From positions 1-64,000 of the forward strand of contig JAAYJS010000020.1 in NCBI GenBank assembly GCA_012522805.1: 64,000 nt of DNA, in the 5' to 3' direction. The notes under the pieces were generated by a model. That model saw nothing but the letters and a program-made list of their open reading frames with translations, had not been told where the DNA came from and ran no database searches. The position numbers were made by a program, and so were the translations under genes. This document shows, one piece after another, positions 42,272 to 50,027 of the stretch; within the stretch, counting starts at the first letter, position 1; each line of letters opens with the position of its first letter. Source of the stretch: Eubacteriaceae bacterium (GTDB lineage: Bacteria > Bacillota > Clostridia > Eubacteriales > Eubacteriaceae).

Positions 42272-42302
42272 CGTATTTATAATCTGTAAATGAGGAGTAA
42301 AG

Positions 42303-42809
42303 ATGAAATTATCCCAATTGTGGAAAACAGAAGTAGAAAAACATAACGACGGCGCTGATGGCCAGTATCAGTTTTGGCAAAACTATTGTGATAGCGAGAA
42401 AAAGATCTATCGGGATATTTTAGCTGAGAAAAACAACCATATCACTGTTGTTCCGAAGGATTTGGCTGCACGTTACGATATGCCGCTTGCTTGGATAGGT
42501 GGATTTTTAGAAGGCATCGAAGAAAGTCTCGATAATAAAATCGCAGCTCCTGAAGATATTTCCGAGGAAACATCCGTCGAATTAGATATAAACTTTGAGA
42601 AATTATACAAGAATATGCTAGCAGTCCCGGCAGACTGGTTGTACAATTTGGAAGAATGGAACGGCATTTTTTCTACAGAGGATAGAGAGCGCTTTACCAA
42701 AGAATACAAACAATCTAAAACCTACGTAAGGGAAAATAAAGTTGGACGTAACGACCCATGCCCCTGTGGTAGTGGAAAAAAATATAAAAAATGTTGTGGA
42801 AAAAATTAA
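42303..42809 (+). CDS. SEC-C motif protein
   Basis: 168 residues. The C-terminal 22 residues ([19 protein letters not shown]) are a perfect SEC-C zinc-binding motif like that at the end of SecA, where it binds SecB or the ribosome. The N-terminal 140 residues are acidic, rich in Trp and Tyr, and not assigned to a family I recognise. Many SEC-C proteins are small zinc-binding adaptors of unknown role. TGAGGAG precedes the ATG. It is a single gene between its own promoter and terminator. Confidence 0.88.
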   Translation: MKLSQLWKTEVEKHNDGADGQYQFWQNYCDSEKKIYRDILAEKNNHITVVPKDLAARYDMPLAWIGGFLEGIEESLDNKIAAPEDISEETSVELDINFEKLYKNMLAVPADWLYNLEEWNGIFSTEDRERFTKEYKQSKTYVRENKVGRNDPCPCGSGKKYKKCCGKN

Positions 42810-42810
42810 A

Positions 42811-42855
42811 AAGAGAAGACAAATATCATATTTGTCTTCTCTTCTTAGTTTTCAC
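42811..42855 (+). terminator. Terminator of the SEC-C gene
   Basis: A perfect 15-bp stem (aagagaagacaaata at 42811-42825, tatttgtcttctctt at 42829-42843) with a TCA loop; only a modest T-rich tail follows. Confidence 0.82.
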
Positions 42856-42977
42856 TGCTCCTATACGTGACGCATAAATTTGTTAAGGATTGGGTACGAA
42901 TGTAAAGCTAGGTTTAGTTGCAAAGACCACCAACAAATGATCTTTCGTTTTCGATCTTCAAAATGACGATTATAAAC

Positions 42978-43427
42978 CTACAATTTTAGGTTTATTCCCG
43001 AAATATAATTTAATAGCAAATTCTCAAATGTTTGGTTATCCTTTTCTTTTCTTTTTTTGAGACCTTTTGCGATACCTTGCTTCCGATCTTCGATTTCTAA
43101 ATGTCGTTCATACAGCAAATAGTCGATACCGGCAAGATTCATAATATAGCCGTCGGGATGTAAAACCGCGGTAACCTTATCGACAATCTTCTTGGCTAAA
43201 GGGATATGGGATGTCACCACAAGATCATGTAATCCTGCCATTTCCAATAGCTTTTTATTGATGGTTCCGGGTTCCAAAACGGTTCTTTTTAAAACACCGT
43301 CGTCCACGTCGTCCAATGAATCAATGGGGTTTAACAAAAGCACTTCGATGTGGTGCAGTTCGCCTAAACGATGGCACAAATTTTTAATACCGGAAGGGCA
43401 ATGTTCGCCATCAATCAATATTCTCAT
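42978..43427 (-). CDS. DUF188 (YaiI/YqxD) family protein, probable PIN-like fold
   Basis: 149 residues. RILIDGEHCPSGIKNL at the N-terminus corresponds to the family's VDADACPV block, and LVVTSHIPLAKKIVDK with AVLHPDGYIMN to its TxDIPLA and LNPRG blocks. The acidic residues sit where PIN-like nucleases hold metal, but nuclease activity for this family is not established. The match is more diverged than usual: the first motif has Gly-Glu-His in place of Ala-Asp-Ala. GAGGAG precedes the start. It has no neighbours in an operon. Confidence 0.75.
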   Translation of the reverse strand: MRILIDGEHCPSGIKNLCHRLGELHHIEVLLLNPIDSLDDVDDGVLKRTVLEPGTINKKLLEMAGLHDLVVTSHIPLAKKIVDKVTAVLHPDGYIMNLAGIDYLLYERHLEIEDRKQGIAKGLKKRKEKDNQTFENLLLNYISGINLKL

Positions 43428-43942
43428 CTCAAATTCTCCTCAATTAGTAAGTGGTGTCTTTTAAAAGCTAGTCGTCGCTACTCATCTTATCATAAAGAGA
43501 CCTCAGTACAAATTAATGGTTAAAAAAACACAATTTGTGCAGAAAACTAATTGAATGGTGGTTTAAAATAGGTGACGAAGGCGGGGGGATAGCTATGGTA
43601 TTAAGAAGATAACGGTTAATTTCTATTTGAGATGATCCAAGCGATTGGCGAGAAAGTAACGGCGGATCTTTTGCTAAAAAATCAACTCATCTTAAGATGA
43701 ACACCCTTCACCTTAAGGAGAGAACTCGTAGACAATCACAGTATCCGAATGAAACGGAAAAGAGGTAAGTGGCACTGGATTAGATACGATTAATGGCTCA
43801 AGCAACTTGAACACAGCGTCGAATCAACGCGTCAGGTGCAGAAATTTTATATTTAAGCTTTGAGTATAAAAAGGTATGTCGATCAGAAAAATATGCCAGA
43901 CTAATGAAGTTTGCTACAGCCAAAGGATTGATTAAAAAATAT
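43428..43942. other. Intergenic stretch with a possible coding remnant
   Basis: About 515 bases without a complete gene. A plus-strand open stretch of 49 codons (43811-43957, stop at 43958) ends in EYKKVCRSEKYARLMKF and similar protein-like sequence, but has no start codon or ribosome binding site and runs into the tRNA promoter. It may be the tail of a decayed gene. Confidence 0.3.
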
Positions 43943-43971
43943 TTGACAAAGCGCGGTTAAGTTTGTATAAT
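43943..43971 (+). promoter_or_regulatory. Consensus promoter of the tRNA-Ser / SRP RNA unit
   Basis: A perfect TTGACA (43943-43948), 17-base spacer and perfect TATAAT (43966-43971), about 42 bases before the tRNA. This is the strongest promoter match in the window, fitting a stable RNA unit. Confidence 0.9.
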
Positions 43972-44012
43972 GTATGAGTATGTAAAAATATCAATTCATT
44001 GATAGAGGACGC

Positions 44013-44102
44013 GGAGAGATGACCGAGCGGCTGAAGGTGCACGCCTGGAAAGCGTGTGTACGCGAGAGTGTACCGAGGGTTCAAATCCCTCTCTCTCCGC
44101 CA
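44013..44102 (+). tRNA. tRNA-Ser (anticodon GGA)
   Basis: The acceptor stem GGAGAGA (44013-44019) pairs with TCTCTCC (44092-44098), followed by discriminator G and encoded CCA. The anticodon loop reads CTGGAAA, giving GGA, and the long variable arm (gtgtacgcgagagtgtac) is typical for serine. The T arm is GAGGGTTCAAATCCCTC. Confidence 0.96.
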
Positions 44103-44133
44103 TTTTTTTACACATTTTTAGTCGATATAATTG

Positions 44134-44401
44134 GTCGCACTAGACGGAGAGATAGCGGTGCTCTGTAACCTGCAATCCGCTATAGCAGGGTTGAATTCCT
44201 CAAAAAGGGTGGTTGATTCTGGGTCTGCCATCGGAAAGTGGTGTTGACGACCGGACCCTACGCAACAGAACCTCGGGAACCCCGTCAGGTCAGGAATGAA
44301 GCAGCGGTAACCGGGACATTCTGTGTGCCGAAGGACTCTCTGGTAAGAGCTAACTATCGGTGTAACGCCGGAAGAGGTCATTCGATGCGAGGTGTGCGAC
44401 T
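44134..44401 (+). ncRNA. ffs: Signal recognition particle RNA, long Bacillus-type with Alu domain
   Basis: The SRP RNA helix 8 core GTCAGGTCAGGAATGAAGCAGC with the conserved loop is intact. The 5' Alu-like part (gagatagcggtgctctgtaacctgcaatccgct, read in pieces) matches the Bacillus scRNA layout. The ends gtcgcac (44134-44140) and gtgcgac (44394-44400) pair to close the molecule at about 267 bases. TATAAT at 44126-44131 might give its own start, but cotranscription with tRNA-Ser is as likely. Ends are approximate. Confidence 0.93.
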
Positions 44402-44435
44402 TGAGTGTTGACTAAGATATGAGAAATATAAATTC

Positions 44436-44489
44436 AAAGAGGGACATCTTGAGAATATTCAAAATATTCTCAAGATGTCCCTCTTTTTT
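44436..44489 (+). terminator. Terminator of the SRP RNA, 24-bp perfect stem
   Basis: Arms 44436-44459 and 44463-44486 (core gagggacatcttgagaat) are perfectly complementary over 24 bp with a three-base loop, and end in Ts. Confidence 0.92.
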
Positions 44490-44628
44490 AATTTACATGA
44501 GCTATGATCTTAAACAAAGTCTGCCAAGGGGCCAAAAGAAGAGTACAACCACAGGCAATGAGAAAAAATTGTACAAATAGCTCGAGATATGGGCTAACTT
44601 TATCCAGCATTAGGTATATATTCTACAT

Positions 44629-44667
44629 TGTCAATTCATTGACAGATCAAAATGTAAGTGATACAAT
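44629..44667 (+). promoter_or_regulatory. Promoter with overlapping palindrome
   Basis: TTGACA (44639-44644), 17 bases, TACAAT (44662-44667). A perfect palindrome TGTCAATTCATTGACA (44629-44644, 7-2-7) covers the -35 and could be an operator. Its 12-base core recurs at 43991-44002 in front of the tRNA gene. Confidence 0.7.
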
Positions 44668-44700
44668 TACAGAACAATTATAATCTGAAGGAGAAATATA

Positions 44701-45030
44701 ATGAAGATTAACATGGATAAGGCGATTGTCGAATTTATTCCTGAAACAGAAGTAGAGACGGCAGAACTAGAGGCATTGTGGATAAAGATAGCCAATTGTG
44801 TCGGAGACGACAAAAAACTTTCACCGATCGGGGTGTATATACCCAGTGAGAAAAACGTTGCACGCTTTCACATCGGTGGATTATCTGAAGTCGAAGCCAA
44901 CGCTGTTCCTGAATTACGAGCACCCTTTGACTGCACCGTTTACTGCTTAACTTGCAACAAAATGCAAAAAGTAGCTAAAGGTGACTTGGTGCCGATTTGC
45001 TGCGGCAAAGTTATGGAAATCATGGATTAA
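44701..45030 (+). CDS. Small protein with C-terminal desulforedoxin-like zinc ribbon
   Basis: 109 residues. The last third has YCLTCNKMQKVAKGDLVPICCGKVMEIM, a CxxC...CC knuckle pair like the desulforedoxin or rubredoxin-type metal site found in many small clostridial proteins. The N-terminal 75 residues (VEFIPETEVETAELEALWIKI) are not a family I recognise, and include one Cys. The redox motif suggests iron or zinc binding, but enzyme activity cannot be inferred. GAAGGAG precedes the ATG. It has its own promoter and terminator. Confidence 0.72.
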   Translation: MKINMDKAIVEFIPETEVETAELEALWIKIANCVGDDKKLSPIGVYIPSEKNVARFHIGGLSEVEANAVPELRAPFDCTVYCLTCNKMQKVAKGDLVPICCGKVMEIMD

Positions 45031-45061
45031 TCATACTGAGTTAAAGGATAAAACTCAATGG

Positions 45062-45099
45062 ACTCTACCGTCATGATAAATATGGTGGTAGAGTTTTTT
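45062..45099 (+). terminator. Terminator of the zinc-ribbon gene
   Basis: Arms actctacc (45062-45069) and ggtagagt (45087-45094) with a further short inner pairing, followed by six Ts. Confidence 0.82.
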
Positions 45100-45613
45100 C
45101 TTTTCTCTTCGAGTTTTCGTATTGACGAACCGATTGATGGTTTGATTGCTAGTTGTTTCATATCGTTCAAAACACTACCATAGTATTTAATTTTATTGTT
45201 GCTATTTATGTTTTGAAAGTTAACTGAAACAAAAAAAGTATAGAACTAATTTTTTATTTTATTTCAATAATATTCTATTTTAATTGCATTTACAAAGAAA
45301 AGTGATGTTTTTGGTTTTGTAATGACTATCTAGCAAATTAATGATCAAGACGTCAGTTGTCTCAATTAGGAGAATGCTCCCATAACTGCTACTAATCATC
45401 CAAACACTTCTCTTATCACCTAGAAAAGTATTTATATTTTTTAACACTAACGGATAGAATCTTTGTAGTGTTCTTAGCAATTTTTGATCCGAATTTTTTA
45501 TTTTATCATCTCTAGCTCTAGCCTTCTTGATATATTACTGATAAATTAATTGGTTGGAACTGTAGCTTTATTATTATTTGAGTCTACAAAATAAAAATGC
45601 GTTAATCATTTTT
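45100..45613. other. AT-rich spacer at the left edge of the UroD cassette
   Basis: About 510 bases, clearly more AT-rich than the DNA to its left. A minus-strand open stretch of 66 codons (45280-45480) has no good ribosome binding site; its central part (GDKRSVWMISSSYG) looks faintly protein-like. No integrase, insertion-sequence end or tRNA fragment is recognised. Confidence 0.35.
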
Positions 45614-47053
45614 TTAGAGATATGGTTCTGAACGTTCTAACAGAGATTTAAACTTACTTATCACCCATTTTTTATCTTTCTGTATTAATGGTATTTTTGT
45701 CCATAATTTTTCAAAGTATTGGTATAGAACAAAAACGGCAGTTGGATCTTCTACATACAATCCATAATAGTCTTTATCTAAATAGTTAAAGCTTGAAGCA
45801 AATGCATATTGGTTATTCTCCACCACAAACACAACATTTTTGGCAACAATCTTAGGTATTTTACCTAAAAGAGTGACTTCAAAACAAGAGTTTGTTTCAA
45901 GTAGATTGATTATTTGAAAAATTTCATCACAAATCACTTTTAAGGTCACTGAAGAACTTTTGTGAGTAGTAATACTCTTACAAAGCATACTGATTAAATA
46001 TTCAGTTTTATGCAAATCATAAATTAATCGTAGATTGAAAGATCTTTCATCGCGATTCATAGATGTCTTTGCCTGATCATTATTGTTGGTTATGGTGTTT
46101 GAAATGAAAGAAAATGGATGTGGACTAAAAAAATAAACCGTCTCTTTAGACATAAGTTTTTGTCTAATATAATCTTCTAACTCATGAATATTTTCAAAAT
46201 ATAGATGGGTATAAATAGGAAGGCTTTTATTTTCTAGTGTTTCGTATAATTGCTGGTAATAGTTTACAGTCCGTATATCTGTATGATATTCAGCATATCT
46301 TTGTATAGGAAGAGCCTCATTGTACTGACAAATCAAGGCAGCTTTATTCTTTATGATTAGAATGTCTGAAAAGTTTGTTGGTACTTGATAGGGTGGCAAA
46401 TAAAAAGTTTTAACTCGGTGATTTAAATTAAGCTCAATATCACGCTCAAAAATATTGATTAAAGTATCGTGTTTTGCATTGAAAGTATGTATGATATGTA
46501 ATTGATGATTTTTCAAGATTTCTGTTAAAAGTAATCTTCTTCTTTCTTGAAAATTTGTTTTGCTTTTTTTCCAAGAATCTTCTTCAAAATCATAGATCAA
46601 GAAGATTTGATTTGGAGGTAGTGACTTTAAGTATTCTAAAATCCTCACTACGGCTTTTTCACGGCCGCTATCATAATAATAAATAGAAATCTGAGCTCTG
46701 TAGCTATTACAATCTAACGTACTATTAGAAGTACCTTCAGATATGAACTCATTAGTTAACCATTTTTTCAATAAAATGTAAAGTTGATGAGAAGTAAGAT
46801 TCTCAAAATTTGTAGATATGGATTGATCAGTTAACAATGCTTTAATTTTCTGATAACTATTTTTCTCATCAATTTTCATGTAGTATTCGCAAATCAAATC
46901 AGCGTAAACAGAATCTGCTTTAAGTAATCGTTTATTATTGCGCCATTTACTCACAAGAGATGCGCTTATATGCAGAACTTCGGTCAAATCTTTGATGCGT
47001 GAGTTAAAACATTCCATGAGTAAGTATAGATTTGAGTGTTTCAATTGATTCAT
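45614..47053 (-). CDS. Large HTH-domain regulator, divergent from the UroD operon
   Basis: 479 residues. An HTH of the Cro/C1 kind is visible at residues 19-42 (RIKDLTEVLHISASLVSKWRNNKR). The remaining 430 residues form a large, AT-codon-rich region without a motif I can name. It contains YFFSPHPFSF and a stretch near the C-terminus (VVFVVENNQYAFASSFNYLDKDYYGLYV) that could be a ligand-sensing domain. It is transcribed away from the UroD/transporter operon, the usual place for a specific regulator, and two palindromes lie between them. Ligand and sign of control are unknown. Confidence 0.65.
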   Translation of the reverse strand: MNQLKHSNLYLLMECFNSRIKDLTEVLHISASLVSKWRNNKRLLKADSVYADLICEYYMKIDEKNSYQKIKALLTDQSISTNFENLTSHQLYILLKKWLTNEFISEGTSNSTLDCNSYRAQISIYYYDSGREKAVVRILEYLKSLPPNQIFLIYDFEEDSWKKSKTNFQERRRLLLTEILKNHQLHIIHTFNAKHDTLINIFERDIELNLNHRVKTFYLPPYQVPTNFSDILIIKNKAALICQYNEALPIQRYAEYHTDIRTVNYYQQLYETLENKSLPIYTHLYFENIHELEDYIRQKLMSKETVYFFSPHPFSFISNTITNNNDQAKTSMNRDERSFNLRLIYDLHKTEYLISMLCKSITTHKSSSVTLKVICDEIFQIINLLETNSCFEVTLLGKIPKIVAKNVVFVVENNQYAFASSFNYLDKDYYGLYVEDPTAVFVLYQYFEKLWTKIPLIQKDKKWVISKFKSLLERSEPYL

Positions 47054-47098
47054 AAATAATTTTCTTTCAAAAATTTATCAGAAGAAACTGAGTGTTTT

Positions 47099-47127
47099 AT
47101 TTTATCAGCTGTAAAATTATTTGTCAA
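47099..47127 (-). promoter_or_regulatory. Promoter of the divergent regulator
   Basis: Minus strand: TTGACA (complement of 47122-47127), 17 bases, TAAAAT (complement of 47099-47104), about 46 bases before the regulator start. Confidence 0.75.
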
Positions 47128-47156
47128 ATTGTATTTATGACAAAGAAGTATAAATC

Positions 47157-47186
47157 ATTGTGCACAATAAAAACACTTAGTATAAT
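47157..47186 (+). promoter_or_regulatory. UroD operon promoter overlapping a perfect 12-bp palindrome
   Basis: -35 TTGTGC (47158-47163), 17 bases, -10 TATAAT (47181-47186). The -35 lies inside ATTGTGCACAAT (47157-47168), a perfect palindrome. A second repeat, TATTGTAAAATACAATA (47246-47262, 7-3-7), is in the leader and shares the ATTGT/ACAAT half site. Both are good candidates for regulator binding. Confidence 0.72.
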
Positions 47187-47290
47187 CATAAAAAGATGAA
47201 ATTTCATAAAATAGCCTCCGGAGAAGCACCTAATTAGAAGAGAAATATTGTAAAATACAATAAATTAAAAAAAGGAGTGAGTTTTTTTAG

Positions 47291-48622
47291 ATGGTTTCAA
47301 AAACAGAGTTATTTAAAGACGTATTCGAAGGAAGAGTACCAAAACGTGTACCAATTTCTGCGAAATTACCATTTGAAGCATGTATTGAGTATGCGGGTCT
47401 ACCAATTGTAGAAACACAATGGAATTTCAAGGGGGTCGATAAGGCGTATGAAAGTTTATGTCAGATTATTCAAACCGATACGATACCAGTCGGAGGTGAA
47501 GAAAAAAATCCAGCTGTATTTAAAATTTTAGATTCACAGGGCTATCAAGTAACATCTTCTGGGAGCATTCAACATGCAGATTGTGTGACATTATTTCCGG
47601 AGGAATATTCTGAGTTTAGTAAGAATCCCACAAATTTTTTTGTAGAAAAAATCTTTCCAAGAATGTTTAAAGCATTAGATAGCAATGCTGCTAAACGGTC
47701 GATGGTTTTGGCTGAAGCTGCTATGGCTTTTAACGAAAGGTCAATGAATGTTGGCCAACTTATAAAAGTGCTTAGTGATAAATATGGATTCTTTGTTCCT
47801 CCTAGAGGTAGTTCGGTCGTTGTACGAGCACCTTTTGATGTAATAGGAGATTTTTTAAGAGGTTTTAAGGGGGTTTCTGCAGATTTAAGACGCTTTCCTG
47901 AAAAAATACAAGAAGCATGCGATGCACTTCTGCCATTTCAGATCAAAAGAGGTTTGCCTTCAAACAGATCTGTTCTCGGCTCGACGTTTATTCCCTTGCA
48001 TTTTGCAGGATACATACGTCCAAAAGACTTTGAGAAAGTTTATTGGCCATCGTTAAAAAAGTTTGTAGATTATTTATACAGCAAAGGACAAATTTGCAAC
48101 TTGTTCTGTGAGCATAATTGGATGCGTTACTTAGATTTTTTATATGAATTACCACCGGGTACTCGTTTTATATTTGAATACGGTGATCCACAGAAAATAA
48201 AAGACAAACTTGGGAAAAAACACATTATCAGTGGCTTATACCCATTAACTTACCTCAAAATGTCTAAAAAGGAAGAATGTATTGACAAAGCGAAAGAGCT
48301 TATCGATGTGTTGGCGCCTGGTGGGAATTATATCTTCAGTTTTGATAAAAATCCTTTGAGCTTAAATAGTATTAATTTTGACAATTACAAAGCCGTTATC
48401 GATTACGTTGCAGAAAATGCTTTTTATCCAAATGCAGGAGAAAAGAGCATTCATTATCAATGGAATGAAGACTGCAATTCATTAGGACCCTATGAACTTG
48501 AGTCAGATTATTATTTGGAACATTTTTCCGAAGGATATTCTCATTCCATAGATGGGTTGATGGATGAACAGTTAAAAAAATACAATTCAATGCTTTTCAA
48601 TATGCTTATGAGAAGTTTATAG
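47291..48622 (+). CDS. Uroporphyrinogen decarboxylase-family protein (UroD-like), first copy
   Basis: 443 residues. The C-terminal half has the block pattern of UroD-like, methyltransferase-related proteins: FIPLHFAGYI, YWPSLKKFVDYL, FCEHNWMRYLDFLYELP, FEYGDP, KHIISGLYP and LAPGGNYIFSFDKNPL. The N-terminal Arg motif of true uroporphyrinogen decarboxylase is missing, so it is not HemE. The HxC zinc motif of MtaA/MtbA/CmuA methyltransferases is also not clear; the nearest residues are CNLFCEH. Members move methyl groups between corrinoids and cofactors or act in demethylation. The Shine-Dalgarno AAGGAG is 13 bases upstream, longer than usual. First gene of the operon. Confidence 0.82.
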   Translation: MVSKTELFKDVFEGRVPKRVPISAKLPFEACIEYAGLPIVETQWNFKGVDKAYESLCQIIQTDTIPVGGEEKNPAVFKILDSQGYQVTSSGSIQHADCVTLFPEEYSEFSKNPTNFFVEKIFPRMFKALDSNAAKRSMVLAEAAMAFNERSMNVGQLIKVLSDKYGFFVPPRGSSVVVRAPFDVIGDFLRGFKGVSADLRRFPEKIQEACDALLPFQIKRGLPSNRSVLGSTFIPLHFAGYIRPKDFEKVYWPSLKKFVDYLYSKGQICNLFCEHNWMRYLDFLYELPPGTRFIFEYGDPQKIKDKLGKKHIISGLYPLTYLKMSKKEECIDKAKELIDVLAPGGNYIFSFDKNPLSLNSINFDNYKAVIDYVAENAFYPNAGEKSIHYQWNEDCNSLGPYELESDYYLEHFSEGYSHSIDGLMDEQLKKYNSMLFNMLMRSL

Positions 48623-48641
48623 ATTTATAAGGAGAAAATTT

Positions 48642-50018
48642 ATGAGAGATAAAATGAGAACTCACGAAACAAAGATAAAATGGTTTTTCATTATTTTTGT
48701 GCCTCTTGTTATTCAATTAATTCCGACGAATGATACTTTTACGGTTCCGATTAGATTGTTTAGTGGTGTAACATTAGGTGTTATTCTAATGTTTGCATTC
48801 GAAGTATTGCCGAGTTTAATACCTGCATTGCTTTTGCCAGTATTTTATATATTAGCAAGGCTAGCACCACCAAACATTGTCTTTTCACCATGGCTTGGAA
48901 CCATTCCTTGGATGTTTCTAGGTGGATTTTTATTTGCTAATATTCTTATTAGAATAGGTCTTTTAAAACGCGTCGCTTACTGGATTCTACAGCGAACAGG
49001 AGAATCCTACTATGGTTTGCTAGTGGGAATTATGCTTTCAGGACTTGCTATCAATTTATTAGCACCCGGTAAAGCTATTTTACCACTTGCTGGTTTAACA
49101 TATGGTATTTGTATGGCTCTGAATTTAGGAAGGACTAAAGAAGCAGCGGGAATAATGATGGCCGGATTCTTTTCATCTTATATACCGTTACAGTTTATTT
49201 ATAATCCGTCTTTTGCGGTTATCCCGAATATGGCCGCTTCAATCACTGACCCGTCAATATCATTTATAGATTACTTCATTCACAACATACCTTTTATTTT
49301 ATGGATACCAATTGTTGTCTTTATGACTGGTAAGTTATGTAAACCAGAAAAAAAGTCTTATAAACTGGACTTTATTAGTGAAGAATTGAAAAATATGGGC
49401 AAAATGACTCTAGACGAGAAAAAGGGTGTTGTCATGAGTTTGGCGTTGTTAGTGTATTTATTAACTCAAGGTCTTCATAAGTTGGATCTTTCATGGGGAT
49501 TTTTATTAGCCGGTTGCATCATGTATTTACCAGGATTCAATGTTGGTTTGAAAGAAGATATACAAAAGATTGACTTTTCTATGATTTTCTTTACTTCAGC
49601 ATGTTTAACGATAGGCGCAGTTGCAAACGAACTTGGATTTGGTGGAATGATAGCTCAAACGGTGTTACCGTTCCTGACGGGGAAAAATATTTTTGTAATG
49701 CTTGGTGCAATTTGGGTGATCTGTGTAATTGCGAATTTCCCTCTTACGCCTATGGCAATTTATGCAACCTTTACACTTGCTTTCACAGAAATTGGAATGC
49801 AGCTTGGAATTAATCCTTTTGCGATTTTTTATACGATACAAGCAGGAAGCGCAGAAATACTCTTCCCATATCAATGGGCATTGCCACTTTTCTATGTTTC
49901 TTTTGGTCTCATCTCAACTAAGGATTTTATGAGAATTTGGGGTGTTAAGATGGCGATGTCAATTGTGTTCTTAATGCTTATCGTCGTTCCTTATTGGAAA
50001 TTAATTGGATTAGTATAA
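48642..50018 (+). CDS. SLC13/DASS-type anion (carboxylate) transporter
   Basis: 458 residues with about eleven to twelve membrane helices. The arrangement LAINLLAPGKAILPLAGLTYG near residue 140 and, in the second half, FTSACLTIGAVANELG near 325 and ANFPLTPMAIYATFTLAF near 365 fits the two-repeat divalent anion/Na+ symporter group, which carries dicarboxylates, citrate or sulfate. A hydrophilic loop (about residues 228-262) joins the halves. Its place between two UroD-like genes implies it imports or exports their substrate or product. AAGGAG precedes the ATG. Confidence 0.82.
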   Translation: MRDKMRTHETKIKWFFIIFVPLVIQLIPTNDTFTVPIRLFSGVTLGVILMFAFEVLPSLIPALLLPVFYILARLAPPNIVFSPWLGTIPWMFLGGFLFANILIRIGLLKRVAYWILQRTGESYYGLLVGIMLSGLAINLLAPGKAILPLAGLTYGICMALNLGRTKEAAGIMMAGFFSSYIPLQFIYNPSFAVIPNMAASITDPSISFIDYFIHNIPFILWIPIVVFMTGKLCKPEKKSYKLDFISEELKNMGKMTLDEKKGVVMSLALLVYLLTQGLHKLDLSWGFLLAGCIMYLPGFNVGLKEDIQKIDFSMIFFTSACLTIGAVANELGFGGMIAQTVLPFLTGKNIFVMLGAIWVICVIANFPLTPMAIYATFTLAFTEIGMQLGINPFAIFYTIQAGSAEILFPYQWALPLFYVSFGLISTKDFMRIWGVKMAMSIVFLMLIVVPYWKLIGLV

Positions 50019-50027
50019 GGAGAAAAA

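Noticed and set aside
45280..45480. A 66-codon minus-strand gene downstream of the HTH regulator
   Set aside because: No ribosome binding site, AT-rich DNA where such frames arise by chance, and no recognisable family.
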